From assembly GCA_034926635.1 (NCBI GenBank), contig JAYFQX010000018.1, positions 1 through 43,072 on the forward strand: a DNA stretch of 43,072 nucleotides, given 5' to 3'. Under the pieces are notes generated by a model, which worked only from the letters and a program-made list of their open reading frames with translations, ran no database searches and was not told the DNA's origin. This DNA comes from Christensenella sp034926635. GTDB taxonomy: Bacteria; Bacillota; Clostridia; Christensenellales; Christensenellaceae. Below are positions 1 to 7,940 of the stretch, piece after piece (within the stretch, counting starts at the first letter, position 1; each line of letters starts with the position of its first letter). The translations under genes and the position numbers were made by a program.

Positions 1-63
1 GCAACCGCTCTCACGCATCGCTTTTACTTTTTTGATTATTTTTTCCCCATAATGTTTTCCCAT
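1..63 (-). CDS. IS3-family OrfA-like transposase, N-terminal fragment
   Basis: Only the first 21 codons are present; the gene runs off the left edge. The peptide begins MGKHYGEKIIKKVKAMRESG, which resembles the start of the helix-turn-helix domain of IS3-family OrfA proteins, where the motif is followed by a recognition helix. A strong AGGAGG ribosome binding site lies 8 bases before the ATG and supports this start. That site is inside one arm of the hairpin at 67-106. The call is tentative because of the short length, but the adjacent IS-like end supports it. Confidence 0.45.
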   Translation of the reverse strand, partial: MGKHYGEKIIKKVKAMRESGC

Positions 64-66
64 TTG

Positions 67-106
67 AAAGACCTCCTGCTGTAATATCCTACAACAGGAG
101 GTCTTT
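67..106 (-). promoter_or_regulatory. Hairpin that buries the ribosome binding site of the IS OrfA
   Basis: A 16-base stem with one mismatch (67-82 with 91-106) encloses an 8-base loop. On the minus strand the 3' arm contains the AGGAGG of the OrfA gene, so the folded RNA would hide it. Read on the plus strand the stem is followed by a short T-run, so it could also act as a terminator in that direction. Confidence 0.6.
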
Positions 107-172
107 TTCTACAATGTCCGCTTTCAGGGGTTCAGTCTACAATGATACGGAAAGGCTTCTGTATTTTTGATC

Positions 173-862
173 TCAGCGCCTACGAGACAAGAGGAACAAA
201 CGCAGGAACGAAAGGAACGACGCCAGCATTGCCGCAACATACGTCATAGCGGCGGCACCCAGCATTTTTTTTGCTTCTCCCTGTTCCTGTGCAGTAAGCA
301 CACCGGAAGCCTGAATGTTTGCCATAGCGCGCTTGGAGGCATTAAACTCCACCGGCAACGTAATCAACTGAAAAATAACAACCGCAAAATAAACCCATGC
401 GCCGATATCCACCAAAACCGAGAGCGTCGAAAATAAAATCCCGATCAAAATAAGCGGGAACGCCAGATTACTTGCGAAATTCACTACTGGAACAATCGCG
501 TTTCGTACGCGCATCGGCACATATTTCTTTTCCTTTTGCAGGACATGCCCGCATTCGTGCGCCGCAATGGAAATCGCCGCTACACTGTGCTTGGAATAAA
601 CGCCTTCCGAAAGATTAACCGTATTATTGCGCGGGTCAAAATGATCCGTCATATCTCCCGCGACCGCCTGCACGCGGACATTATCAATCCCATTCTGCCG
701 CAGCATGGTCTGCGCAAACTCGCGCCCTGTTACGCCGCTTTGCGCGGGAATCTGCGAATATTTTTTGTAGGTTGAACTCACTTTAGCCTGTGCCCAAATC
801 GTTACAATAAACGCAGGGATCAGCAGCAGCCATGTCCAGTCAAACCACAATGGAAAAAACAT
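173..862 (-). CDS. Neutral zinc metallopeptidase, membrane-bound (YugP family)
   Basis: The 229-residue protein has an N-terminal membrane segment (about residues 5-25), a soluble part, a zinc motif HECGH (about residues 102-106) and two or three further hydrophobic segments (about 125-170 and 205-225). This arrangement and length fit the YugP-like zinc metallopeptidase family, whose substrates are poorly known. The conserved pattern AAHECGHVLQ supports the His/Glu/His metal site. It lies downstream of the histidinol phosphatase gene on the same strand with a 79-base gap. The IS end is inserted just after its stop codon, so its own terminator may have been displaced. Confidence 0.88.
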   Translation of the reverse strand: MFFPLWFDWTWLLLIPAFIVTIWAQAKVSSTYKKYSQIPAQSGVTGREFAQTMLRQNGIDNVRVQAVAGDMTDHFDPRNNTVNLSEGVYSKHSVAAISIAAHECGHVLQKEKKYVPMRVRNAIVPVVNFASNLAFPLILIGILFSTLSVLVDIGAWVYFAVVIFQLITLPVEFNASKRAMANIQASGVLTAQEQGEAKKMLGAAAMTYVAAMLASFLSFLRLFLLSRRR

Positions 863-941
863 ATTTTTCGCTCCTTCTGTTTCAAACTTCCACTATCGTA
901 ACAACATTCTGTGAACTATATATAAACGGAAATCAAATTTT

Positions 942-1757
942 TCAAAACATTTCCAGCGGCACAAATGAAGGGTGCCTGTTTTCAAACGTACAAATATATT
1001 TTATACCGCACTGCTGCATATATTCCTTCGCGTCGTCAAACCGGTAGCCTATTGCATCCGCAAAATGCGCATCACTGCCAATCGTCACAATCTCGCCGCC
1101 CAATTCCACAAAACGTTTTAATACGCTCATCTTTGGCGTCGGCCAATCATAAACATAATAATTGCTGGTGTTGACCTCCACCCCTTTGCCGCGGGAAATC
1201 AGCGACAAAAATATTGCATCCAGCAAATCACGAAAATCGCGGTATTCAAACGGCACTTTTCGCGTGATCGCTTCCACCTCCGGCAAATACTTATCAATAT
1301 ACCCGATATGCCCTACCACATCAAAATTCTCATACCGCTGCAAGGTATAAAGCATTTCTTCTAAATATTCGCGCTGCGCCTGACGCAGGGTTTTTCCCTC
1401 AAAGCAATCGCCAAAATAAGGATCCTTCTCCTTTACGGTATGCTGCGAAGCAATCACAAAATCAAGTTCCTGCGCGCCAATATCCGCGCTGATCTTATCA
1501 AGACTTGCAGGCATCAGAGAAACCTCCACGCCCTTTTTTATGGTGATTTCCGGGGCACAGTTCCGTGCTTTTTTCAGCTCGCGATCATATAATTCCCAGT
1601 CCAGTTCCGGCTTGATTTCCTCGTAAGGATAATCTATTTCCTGATGCTCTGTAAAACAAATTTCACGCAGACCTTGATCCCTTGCCGTCATGGCAATCCG
1701 CGCCGCGCTGTCGTATGCGTCAAACGATAAGTTAGAATGAATATGGTAATCAAACAT
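942..1757 (-). CDS. hisK: Histidinol-phosphatase, PHP family
   Basis: The 271-residue protein opens with DYHIHSNLSFDA, the first metal-binding motif of the PHP domain. It later shows FTEHQE, the ASQHTV and VGHIGYID segments, and a C-terminal GSDAHFADAIG motif, as in HisK/HisJ-type histidinol phosphatases that remove phosphate from L-histidinol phosphate in histidine synthesis. No other his gene is in the window, so a different phosphoester substrate is possible. It is divergent from queT, and the 166-base gap should hold both promoters. An AGGAAAAGT-type ribosome binding site precedes the ATG at 1757. Confidence 0.85.
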   Translation of the reverse strand: MFDYHIHSNLSFDAYDSAARIAMTARDQGLREICFTEHQEIDYPYEEIKPELDWELYDRELKKARNCAPEITIKKGVEVSLMPASLDKISADIGAQELDFVIASQHTVKEKDPYFGDCFEGKTLRQAQREYLEEMLYTLQRYENFDVVGHIGYIDKYLPEVEAITRKVPFEYRDFRDLLDAIFLSLISRGKGVEVNTSNYYVYDWPTPKMSVLKRFVELGGEIVTIGSDAHFADAIGYRFDDAKEYMQQCGIKYICTFENRHPSFVPLEMF

Positions 1758-1872
1758 ACTTTTCCTCCGTTTTTTCCCCTGATGCCGTATAAATATATCT
1801 AATCACATTGTACAATGCTTGTCAAACACGTACAGAGCGCAACTCAGAGTTTTATTCAAATAAAAATTGTGC

Positions 1873-1878
1873 TATACT
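1873..1878 (+). promoter_or_regulatory. Possible -10 box of the queT operon
   Basis: TATACT lies about 46 bases before the chosen queT start, with a weak -35 candidate TTTATT at 1851-1856 (16-base spacer). Only moderate support. No preQ1 aptamer could be recognised in the leader. Confidence 0.3.
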
Positions 1879-1923
1879 GTAGGATATTAATTCTTGGATA
1901 AAAGAGGAAGGTACAAAAATACT

Positions 1924-2421
1924 ATGCCGGAAAGAGAACAGATCTCCAAACCCCGTTTCCTTTGCGAAACCGCCCTGATTGCCGCGATTTACGCAGTCTT
2001 AACCTTACTTTTCGCGCCAATCAGCTATGGCCCGGTTCAGATCCGCTTCTCAGAAGCACTCTGTATCCTTCCATTCTTTACGCCGGCTGCGGTGCCTGGA
2101 CTGTTTATTGGGTGCGTTCTCGCTAACCTTTATACCATCGGGCTCGGGCCTATGGATATTGTGGTGGGGAGCCTGGCTACGCTTCTTGCGGCTTTTCTAA
2201 CATGGAAGATCCGTAAAAAAAGCAAGTGGCTGCTGCCGCTGCCCAGCGTAATCGCCAATGCGTTTTTGGTAGGATGGGTTCTTACCGTACAATATGGCGT
2301 TGGTTATTGGTTCAATGTCGTTACGGTCGGGATTGGTCAGGCGATCGCATGCTACGCGGTGGGGATGCCGCTGTTTTTCCTTTTACGCCGCTACCAAACA
2401 AGGATTTTTAAACGAATTTAG
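1924..2421 (+). CDS. queT: QueT-family queuosine precursor transporter
   Basis: This 165-residue membrane protein matches the QueT family, the substrate-binding (S) component of an ECF-type transporter for a queuosine precursor such as preQ1. The segment FAPISYGPVQIRFSEALCIL, with a small residue-rich GLFIGCVLANL following, is typical. About five hydrophobic helices fill the chain. I chose the ATG at 1924, preceded by GAGGAAGG, over the upstream in-frame TTG at 1894, which lacks a good site. No ECF energising module is in the window, so it would share one encoded elsewhere. The LOG-family gene follows after 18 bases and is probably co-transcribed. Confidence 0.87.
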   Translation: MPEREQISKPRFLCETALIAAIYAVLTLLFAPISYGPVQIRFSEALCILPFFTPAAVPGLFIGCVLANLYTIGLGPMDIVVGSLATLLAAFLTWKIRKKSKWLLPLPSVIANAFLVGWVLTVQYGVGYWFNVVTVGIGQAIACYAVGMPLFFLLRRYQTRIFKRI

Positions 2422-2439
2422 AAAGAGGATGGTCTGCTT

Positions 2440-3024
2440 ATGGAAAAAATTTGCGTTTTCGGGTCTTCTTCGTCAGTGCTCGATCCCGTGTATGTAGACG
2501 CGGCCTATTTGCTTGGTCAATTGATTGCCCGCAAGGGATGGGAGTTGGTATTCGGCGCAGGTGATATGGGGCTTATGGGTTCTGTCGCGCGGGGTGTTCA
2601 TAGCGAAAAAGGGCAGGTAACAGGCGTTATTCCCGAATTTATGGATCGGCCCGGCATCCCTTACAAGGATTGCGATCAGTACATCGTTTTGCCAACCATG
2701 CGCGAACGCAAGGCAAGGATGGAAGAGCTATCCGATGCGTTTATTGCTGCGCCGGGAGGTTTCGGTACCTTTGAAGAACTGTGCGAGGTAATTACGCTCA
2801 AACAGCTCCGTCGTCATACGAAGCCGGTTATTATACTTAACACCAACCATTTTTATGACGAGCTGATCGCCATGTTTGAAAAAACTATAACGGAAAAATT
2901 TGCAAAAAAAGAAGGGCTTTCCGTATATACAGTAGTTTCATCCCCGCAGGAAGCCATCCTCGCATTGGAAGACTACCGATATGTAGATACCGGTGAAAAG
3001 TGGTTTACACCGGATTCCCGCTGA
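2440..3024 (+). CDS. LOG-family Rossmann-fold nucleotide-binding protein (TIGR00730)
   Basis: The 194-residue protein carries APGGFGTFEEL, the PGGxGTxxE motif of the LOG family, plus the N-terminal GSSSSVLDPVY nucleotide-binding segment and a GAGDMGLMG loop. LOG proteins hydrolyse nucleoside 5'-monophosphates (in plants and actinobacteria, cytokinin riboside monophosphates) to the base and ribose 5-phosphate. Many bacterial members are mis-annotated as lysine decarboxylases. Its role here is probably nucleotide salvage or damage control, but the substrate is not shown by the sequence. It lies 18 bases after queT. Confidence 0.88.
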   Translation: MEKICVFGSSSSVLDPVYVDAAYLLGQLIARKGWELVFGAGDMGLMGSVARGVHSEKGQVTGVIPEFMDRPGIPYKDCDQYIVLPTMRERKARMEELSDAFIAAPGGFGTFEELCEVITLKQLRRHTKPVIILNTNHFYDELIAMFEKTITEKFAKKEGLSVYTVVSSPQEAILALEDYRYVDTGEKWFTPDSR

Positions 3025-3054
3025 AGACAGTGTTTTTCGGTATTATTAATTTTT

Positions 3055-3069
3055 TTGAAAGCGTTTTGG
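3055..3069 (+). promoter_or_regulatory. Possible catabolite-responsive (cre-like) site
   Basis: TTGAAAGCGTTTTGG fits the CcpA operator consensus WTGNAANCGNWNNCW with one mismatch near the end. It lies 29 bases before the start of the membrane protein gene at 3098. A chance match is quite possible. Confidence 0.25.
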
Positions 3070-3097
3070 GATAAAAGGATAGGGGGGAAAAATAACC

Positions 3098-4024
3098 ATG
3101 AAAGAACTCCCCATGGGGTTTATACAGATGTTTCGGCATTCTGCACTGGTTTATAAGAAGAATTTTGCAAAACTGTTTTTGCCGCTTTTGCTTTTTCAGC
3201 TTGTTCTGCTTGTTCCGCTTATGTTTTTTACAATGCCGGGCACGGTATCAGTAGCGCGCTCTTTGCTGCTCACGCTTTCCCAGACGGGTGGCAGCAGTGT
3301 TTCCAGTGTGCTTTTGGTGCTTTTGATTGTAGCATGCGTCGCGATCTTTGTTTCGCCGCTCATGGTTTCAAACGTAGTTTATGTCATTAACAGCGATTAC
3401 GAAGGACAGTCTGTCACGTTCCGCGAAGCCGGCGGACATGCAAAAAAACGTTATGCAGGAATGTTGCGCTCGTATTTTGCGATTATTGTACTGATGATTC
3501 CGATTATTGTCGTGGCTGCGTTGATTTTTGGGAACATTGCATTCGATGGCGGCGTGCTGAAAGACCCGCTTCCCGGTGGTGCAATCGCTGCGATCATCGT
3601 CATTGCAGCAGTTGTATTGTTTTTTCTATTCGGCATTGTGTTTGTACCGTATACAGTGGCTGTGGAGGGCAAAAACGGTATGAAGGCGGTGCTTACCTCA
3701 TACCGCTATGCGTTTTTTGGGAATTTTTGGAGCAATTTTACGCGTATTTTGACAGCCGCAGCAATCGTAGCGCTTGGGGGTGTTGTCATCAACTGGCTCT
3801 CGCAGCTGCCTTTCAAGGAACTATATAACCTGTATTTACGCGACCCCATGCTTGCGCTCCAGGATCCGCTGATGGTCTTTGTCATCCTTCTGGCGCTGGC
3901 GGCGATCGTCGTCATTACTCTGATCTTTCCGTTCTGGTACGCGTTTACTTACCACACCTACCAAAACGCCAAATATGAATATGAACGAAAATACCCGCAT
4001 AATGCGGATAAAACAGGAGTTTAA
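3098..4024 (+). CDS. Polytopic membrane protein of unknown function
   Basis: This 308-residue protein has about six strongly hydrophobic segments (roughly residues 23-45, 65-90, 122-148, 162-187, 215-240 and 260-285) and a basic, tyrosine-rich C-terminus. I see no catalytic motif. The segment around PYTVAVEGKNGMKAVLTSYR resembles membrane domains found beside some glycerophosphodiesterases, but I would not assign a function on that. GGGGGG at 3083-3088 supports the ATG at 3098. The ACT gene follows after only 3 bases, suggesting co-transcription. Confidence 0.75.
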   Translation: MKELPMGFIQMFRHSALVYKKNFAKLFLPLLLFQLVLLVPLMFFTMPGTVSVARSLLLTLSQTGGSSVSSVLLVLLIVACVAIFVSPLMVSNVVYVINSDYEGQSVTFREAGGHAKKRYAGMLRSYFAIIVLMIPIIVVAALIFGNIAFDGGVLKDPLPGGAIAAIIVIAAVVLFFLFGIVFVPYTVAVEGKNGMKAVLTSYRYAFFGNFWSNFTRILTAAAIVALGGVVINWLSQLPFKELYNLYLRDPMLALQDPLMVFVILLALAAIVVITLIFPFWYAFTYHTYQNAKYEYERKYPHNADKTGV

Positions 4025-4027
4025 ATT

Positions 4028-4300
4028 ATGAAAGCAATTGTAAGTGTTTTAGGGCACGACCGCCCGGGCATCATCGCCAAAATATCGCATCAACTTTATC
4101 AGGCGAATGCAAATATCCTTGATATTACCCAAACGGTTCTCTCCGGCGAAGTATTTGCCATGACAACATTGATCGATCTTAGTGCGGCAACCATTTCGTT
4201 CGACCAGTTAAAATCAAAACTGGCGGAAGCCGGAAAAGAAATCGGCGTGGAAGTACGCCTGATGCGGGAAGAAATCTTCCAGAGCATGCACAGAGTCTAA
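4028..4300 (+). CDS. ACT domain protein (UPF0237)
   Basis: The 90-residue protein is a single ACT domain beginning MKAIVSVLGHDRPGIIAKI, the typical ligand-binding start of this family, followed by the QANANILDITQTV segment. UPF0237 proteins resemble GcvR-like ACT modules that may sense amino acids. It sits 20 bases before the PFL-family gene. This two-gene pairing is common in Firmicutes and points to a shared but unknown role. The small size and complete domain match the family. Confidence 0.9.
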   Translation: MKAIVSVLGHDRPGIIAKISHQLYQANANILDITQTVLSGEVFAMTTLIDLSAATISFDQLKSKLAEAGKEIGVEVRLMREEIFQSMHRV

Positions 4301-4320
4301 GAAGGGCGGACAGATTTTTT

Positions 4321-5673
4321 ATGTTGGATCAAAGGGATATTTTAAAAACAATAGATATGATCGCCCGGCAGAACCTAGACATCCGGACGATCACCATGGG
4401 TATTTCTCTGTTTGACTGCGTGTCTGATAACGCAGAAATTTGTGCAGACCGGGTTTATCAGAAAATCGTCACGAAAGCAAAAGACTTGGTAGCGACCGGT
4501 CAGGCGATCGAGGCCGAATTCGGCATTCCGATTGTAAACAAACGAATCTCCGTTACGCCTGTATCGCTGATATCGCAGGCCTGTGGTAATTACGTGCTTC
4601 TTGCGCGTGCCATGGATCGTGCGGCAAAGGACGTCGGGGTAGATTTTATCGGCGGTTATTCGGCTTTTGCACAAAAAGCTGCTACGACCGCGGAAGAAGC
4701 GTTTATCTCCAGCATTCCGGAAGCGCTTTCGCAGACTGATTTGGTTTGTTCTTCCGTCAATGTCGCAACCACACGCGCGGGCATCAATATGGATGCTGTT
4801 GCCAAAATGGGGCATATCATTAAACAAAGCGCACAGCTGACCGCTGAAAACGGCGGGATCGGCGCTGCAAAGCTGGTGGTGTTTGCCAACGCTGTGGAAG
4901 ATAACCCATTTATGGCGGGTGCGTTCCACGGCACAGGCGAGGGCGATGCCGTCATCAACGTTGGGGTTTCGGGTCCCGGCGTAGTAAAAGTTGCATTGGA
5001 AAGTAAAAAAGGCGCGCCCTTTGACGAAGTCGCAGAGACCATTAAACGCACGGCTTTTCACATTACACGCATGGGACAACTGGTGGCACGCGAAGCCAGC
5101 CGGCGCCTTGGTGTACCGTTTGGCATCGTAGACTTATCACTTGCGCCTACGCCGGCAATCGGCGACAGTGTCGCATATATTCTTGAGGAAATGGGGCTTG
5201 AGACATGCGGTGCACACGGCACGACTGCCGCGCTTGCGCTTTTAAACGATGCTGTCAAAAAAGGCGGTATTATGGCAACGTCCCATGTTGGCGGACTTTC
5301 GGGCGCGTTTATCCCTGTCAGCGAGGATGCCGGCATGATCCATGCGGTGGAAACAGGGTCGCTGACCCTGGAAAAGCTTGAGGCCATGACCTGCGTTTGC
5401 TCGGTCGGACTAGATATGATCGCGCTACCTGGCGATACTCCTGCCGATGTCATTGCGGCAATTATTGCGGATGAAGCGGCAATCGGCATGGTCAATACCA
5501 AAACCACAGCCGTAAGGCTGATTCCCGTTCCCGGCAAAAAAGTCGGCGAATTTGTGGATTTTGGAGGCTTGCTGGGATACTCCCCCATTATGTCTTACAA
5601 CCACAACTCCCCAAAGGAGTTTATCGAACGGGGCGGTCGGATTCCGGCGCCGCTTCACGCGCAGCGCAATTAA
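4321..5673 (+). CDS. PFL family protein (UPF0210/DUF711)
   Basis: At 450 residues this is the usual length of the UPF0210 family, which is distantly related to pyruvate formate-lyase in fold. Typical segments are DIRTITMGISLFDC near residue 20, GGYSAFAQKAATTAEEAFI near 115, and NHNSPKEFIERGGRIPAPLHAQRN-like ending residues. No glycyl-radical motif is evident, so radical chemistry should not be assumed. It is co-directional with the ACT gene, 20 bases upstream. The biochemical function of the family is not established as far as I know. Confidence 0.9.
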   Translation: MLDQRDILKTIDMIARQNLDIRTITMGISLFDCVSDNAEICADRVYQKIVTKAKDLVATGQAIEAEFGIPIVNKRISVTPVSLISQACGNYVLLARAMDRAAKDVGVDFIGGYSAFAQKAATTAEEAFISSIPEALSQTDLVCSSVNVATTRAGINMDAVAKMGHIIKQSAQLTAENGGIGAAKLVVFANAVEDNPFMAGAFHGTGEGDAVINVGVSGPGVVKVALESKKGAPFDEVAETIKRTAFHITRMGQLVAREASRRLGVPFGIVDLSLAPTPAIGDSVAYILEEMGLETCGAHGTTAALALLNDAVKKGGIMATSHVGGLSGAFIPVSEDAGMIHAVETGSLTLEKLEAMTCVCSVGLDMIALPGDTPADVIAAIIADEAAIGMVNTKTTAVRLIPVPGKKVGEFVDFGGLLGYSPIMSYNHNSPKEFIERGGRIPAPLHAQRN

Positions 5674-5795
5674 CGCTCGAACGAAAAAAACGCTTATTTT
5701 TGGCTGAGATGGTTTATTAATGTAAGACAATTAATTTTTAATGAAGACAAAAAATAAATTTGATATCGTTTTAGTATTCCGGAAAGGACACAGAC

Positions 5796-7673
5796 ATGGA
5801 AGAGAAAACAAGAGAACAAATTGATGCGGCTTATCGGTGGAGGCTGGAGGATATCTTCCCTTCTGACGAAGCCTGGGAGCAAGCGTACACTGAATTGGAA
5901 GGGATGTTCCGTAAAATCCCTCAGATTGAGAAAACACTCACCAAAGATGAAAAAAGCCTTGCAGATGCGCTAGTAGAAATGGAGAAAATGGAGCATATTG
6001 CGGGCGACCTGTTTGTCTATGCGCGGATGCGCCGCGATGAAGATAACGCCAACACAAAATATCAGGCAATGACTTCGCGCGCCATGGATTTAAACGTGCG
6101 CCTCGGGAGCGCGCTTTCCTTTGTGAACCCGGCGCTTCTTTCATTGAAAAAAGACGTGCTTGCAGGATATATCGCCGCAGCAGCCCCCCACTGCAAAAAG
6201 GGGCACGATCCCAAGACCTGTAAAAAAGGCGGTAAATGCGGAAAGTGCAGCAATCATACCCACGGCAACAAAAAACTCGCTCCATTTGATTTTATGCTGC
6301 GGGAACTGGTGCGCAGTAAAAAGCACGTGCTTTCGCCCAAAGAAGAAAAGCTGCTTTCCATGTCAGCGGAAATTGCAGGCGCACCCAAAGATATTTTTAC
6401 TATGATCGACAACGCCGACCTCAAGTTCGGCACTGTGCAGGACGCGGAAGGAAAAGATGTACCGCTTTCGCATGGCAAATATATCGTCATGATGCAATCT
6501 CCTGACCGCGAAGTCCGCAAGAACACATACGAAACCTATTACAAAGCATATAAGGACATGATCAACACGATCAGCGCCTCTTATTCTGCCAGTGTCAAAA
6601 AAGATGTTTTTTATGCACGCGCACGGAAATACGGCAGTGCAATCGAAAAATCTCTGTTTTCGGATAATGTGCCGATCACCCTTTATGATAACCTGATTGA
6701 GACAATCCATAAAAACCTGCCAACCATGTACCATTATATTGACGTGCGCAAAAAGGCTTTGAATCTCGAAAAAATTGCCATGTATGATATTTATGCCCCG
6801 CTCGTGCCGGAAACGCACGGCGATTATTCTTACGAGCAGTCCATGGAGCTGGTGAAAAACGGGCTTGGCGTGCTTGGCGATGAATATGTAGGGCTGCTTC
6901 AGGAAGCGCAGGACGGCGGCTGGATCGACGTATTTGAGACGCCCGGGAAAACAAGCGGCGCATATTCCTGGGGGGTGTACGGCGTACACCCGTATGTGCT
7001 CTTAAACCACCGCGGGGATCTTGACAGCGTGTTTACCATTGCGCACGAGCTTGGTCACGCGATGCATACATACCACTCCAATCAATCTCAGCCGGAAGCC
7101 AAAGCCGGTTATGAGATCTTTGTGGCAGAAGTTGCGAGTACCGTCAACGAGGTGCTGCTGACGCATCATCTTCTGAAAACAGTGCAGGAGAAAAACGCAC
7201 GGCGTTATATCCTCAACCACTATTTGGATCAGTTCCGTACAACCGTTGTACGGCAAACCATGTTTGCAGAATTCGAAAAAATGACACACGCTGCCGCAGA
7301 AGCAGGCGAAGCGCTGACGCACGAATCGCTGTGCAATATGTACGGGGGGCTGAACGACCTATATTACGGTCCTGCAATCGAGAAAGACGATACCATTTGT
7401 TTTGAATGGGCACGAATCCCGCATTTTTATAATGCGTTTTATGTCTATAAATACGCAACCGGGTTTTCCTGCGCAGTTAAGATCGCTTCGGATATCCTCT
7501 CTGGCAAAGAGAACGCTGTGCGTGATTACATCAGCTTTCTTTCTTCCGGCGGAAGCGATTACCCACTCGAGCTTCTTAAAATTGCACATGTTGACCTCGC
7601 CAGCGGCGAACCTGTCGACGTTTGCATGCAAGAATTCTCCAAGGCTCTTGGCGAATTCGAGCAAACGATGTAA
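5796..7673 (+). CDS. pepF: Oligoendopeptidase F, M3 family, with a Cys/His-rich insert
   Basis: The 625-residue protein is a cytoplasmic M3 zinc peptidase that cuts short peptides. The active site AHELGHAMH (about residues 412-420) is followed at normal distance by the second metal ligand segment EIFVAEVASTVNE, and the N-terminal PepF domain (YRWRLEDIFPSDEAWE) is clear. Unusually, residues 132-160 hold a stretch with cysteines at 133, 142, 148 and 151 and histidines at 132, 137, 154 and 156, rich in lysine and glycine, where relatives have a short loop. It has its own GGAAAGGA site at about 5779-5786 and ends at a bidirectional terminator. It appears to be monocistronic. Confidence 0.93.
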   Translation: MEEKTREQIDAAYRWRLEDIFPSDEAWEQAYTELEGMFRKIPQIEKTLTKDEKSLADALVEMEKMEHIAGDLFVYARMRRDEDNANTKYQAMTSRAMDLNVRLGSALSFVNPALLSLKKDVLAGYIAAAAPHCKKGHDPKTCKKGGKCGKCSNHTHGNKKLAPFDFMLRELVRSKKHVLSPKEEKLLSMSAEIAGAPKDIFTMIDNADLKFGTVQDAEGKDVPLSHGKYIVMMQSPDREVRKNTYETYYKAYKDMINTISASYSASVKKDVFYARARKYGSAIEKSLFSDNVPITLYDNLIETIHKNLPTMYHYIDVRKKALNLEKIAMYDIYAPLVPETHGDYSYEQSMELVKNGLGVLGDEYVGLLQEAQDGGWIDVFETPGKTSGAYSWGVYGVHPYVLLNHRGDLDSVFTIAHELGHAMHTYHSNQSQPEAKAGYEIFVAEVASTVNEVLLTHHLLKTVQEKNARRYILNHYLDQFRTTVVRQTMFAEFEKMTHAAAEAGEALTHESLCNMYGGLNDLYYGPAIEKDDTICFEWARIPHFYNAFYVYKYATGFSCAVKIASDILSGKENAVRDYISFLSSGGSDYPLELLKIAHVDLASGEPVDVCMQEFSKALGEFEQTM

Positions 7674-7740
7674 GCCAAAACAAACGGCAAGAAGCGAAAT
7701 ATCTAAGTTACCGCTTCACAAGTCCGGCATAAAAGTAAGC

Positions 7741-7778
7741 AAAAGCGGCCCGCATATTCAAAATGCAGACCGCTTTTT
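7741..7778. terminator. Bidirectional terminator between pepF and the catabolic operon
   Basis: AAAAGCGG (7741-7748) pairs with CCGCTTTT (7770-7777), with an inner GCAT/ATGC pairing and a small loop. T-runs occur on both strands, so it can end pepF transcription and also the leftward operon. Confidence 0.7.
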
Positions 7779-7832
7779 ACGTTGCCAGATACAATTATTT
7801 TATTCCAATTACCGATAACGGCGACGGCGGCT

Positions 7833-7928
7833 TTAGCCGACGGTGATACTCGCTGCACATAATTCTTCTGTAGCATAATCACAGCAACAAGCATAACCTA
7901 CCCGATGAAACCATTCATTATTCTTCAC
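7833..7928 (-). CDS. Possible 31-residue cysteine-rich peptide (uncertain)
   Basis: A short open frame with a GTG start lies 12 bases past the stop codon of the aldo/keto reductase, on the same strand and before the terminator. The peptide contains GYACCCDYATEELCAASITV, with four cysteines, three consecutive. A ribosome binding site is poor (AAGG about 10 bases upstream). The frame is in phase with the reductase but separated by two TAA stops. It could be a real small peptide or simply chance; I cannot decide from sequence alone. Confidence 0.2.
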   Translation of the reverse strand: MKNNEWFHRVGYACCCDYATEELCAASITVG

Positions 7929-7940
7929 CCTGAATTAGCC

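Larger units (their letters stand above)
1..141 (-). mobile_element. End of an IS3-family (IS150-group-like) insertion sequence
   Basis: Read on the minus strand, the sequence starting at 141 begins TGTAGACTGAACCCC, followed seven bases later by GGAC. The spacing of ACCC and GGAC matches the general pattern of IS150-group terminal repeats. It leads into a hairpin and then a start codon for an OrfA-like protein at 63. The rest of the element lies outside the window, so the other terminal repeat and the target duplication cannot be checked. The insertion point is about 30 bases past the stop codon of the metallopeptidase gene, which is transcribed towards it. The family call rests on pattern memory, not on a search. 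Confidence 0.55.

Noticed and set aside
1758..1923. A preQ1 riboswitch in the leader of queT
   Set aside because: I looked for the small preQ1 aptamer pattern and its A-rich tail and could not find it; an unusual variant cannot be excluded without a covariance-model search.
4375..5079. A 234-codon open frame on the minus strand inside the PFL-family gene
   Set aside because: It lies entirely within a well-supported gene on the other strand, has no recognisable motif and is rich in Arg, Cys and Ser as expected of an antisense shadow.
6363..6989. A 208-codon minus-strand frame inside pepF
   Set aside because: Antisense shadow of a clear M3 peptidase gene, with no ribosome binding site or domain.
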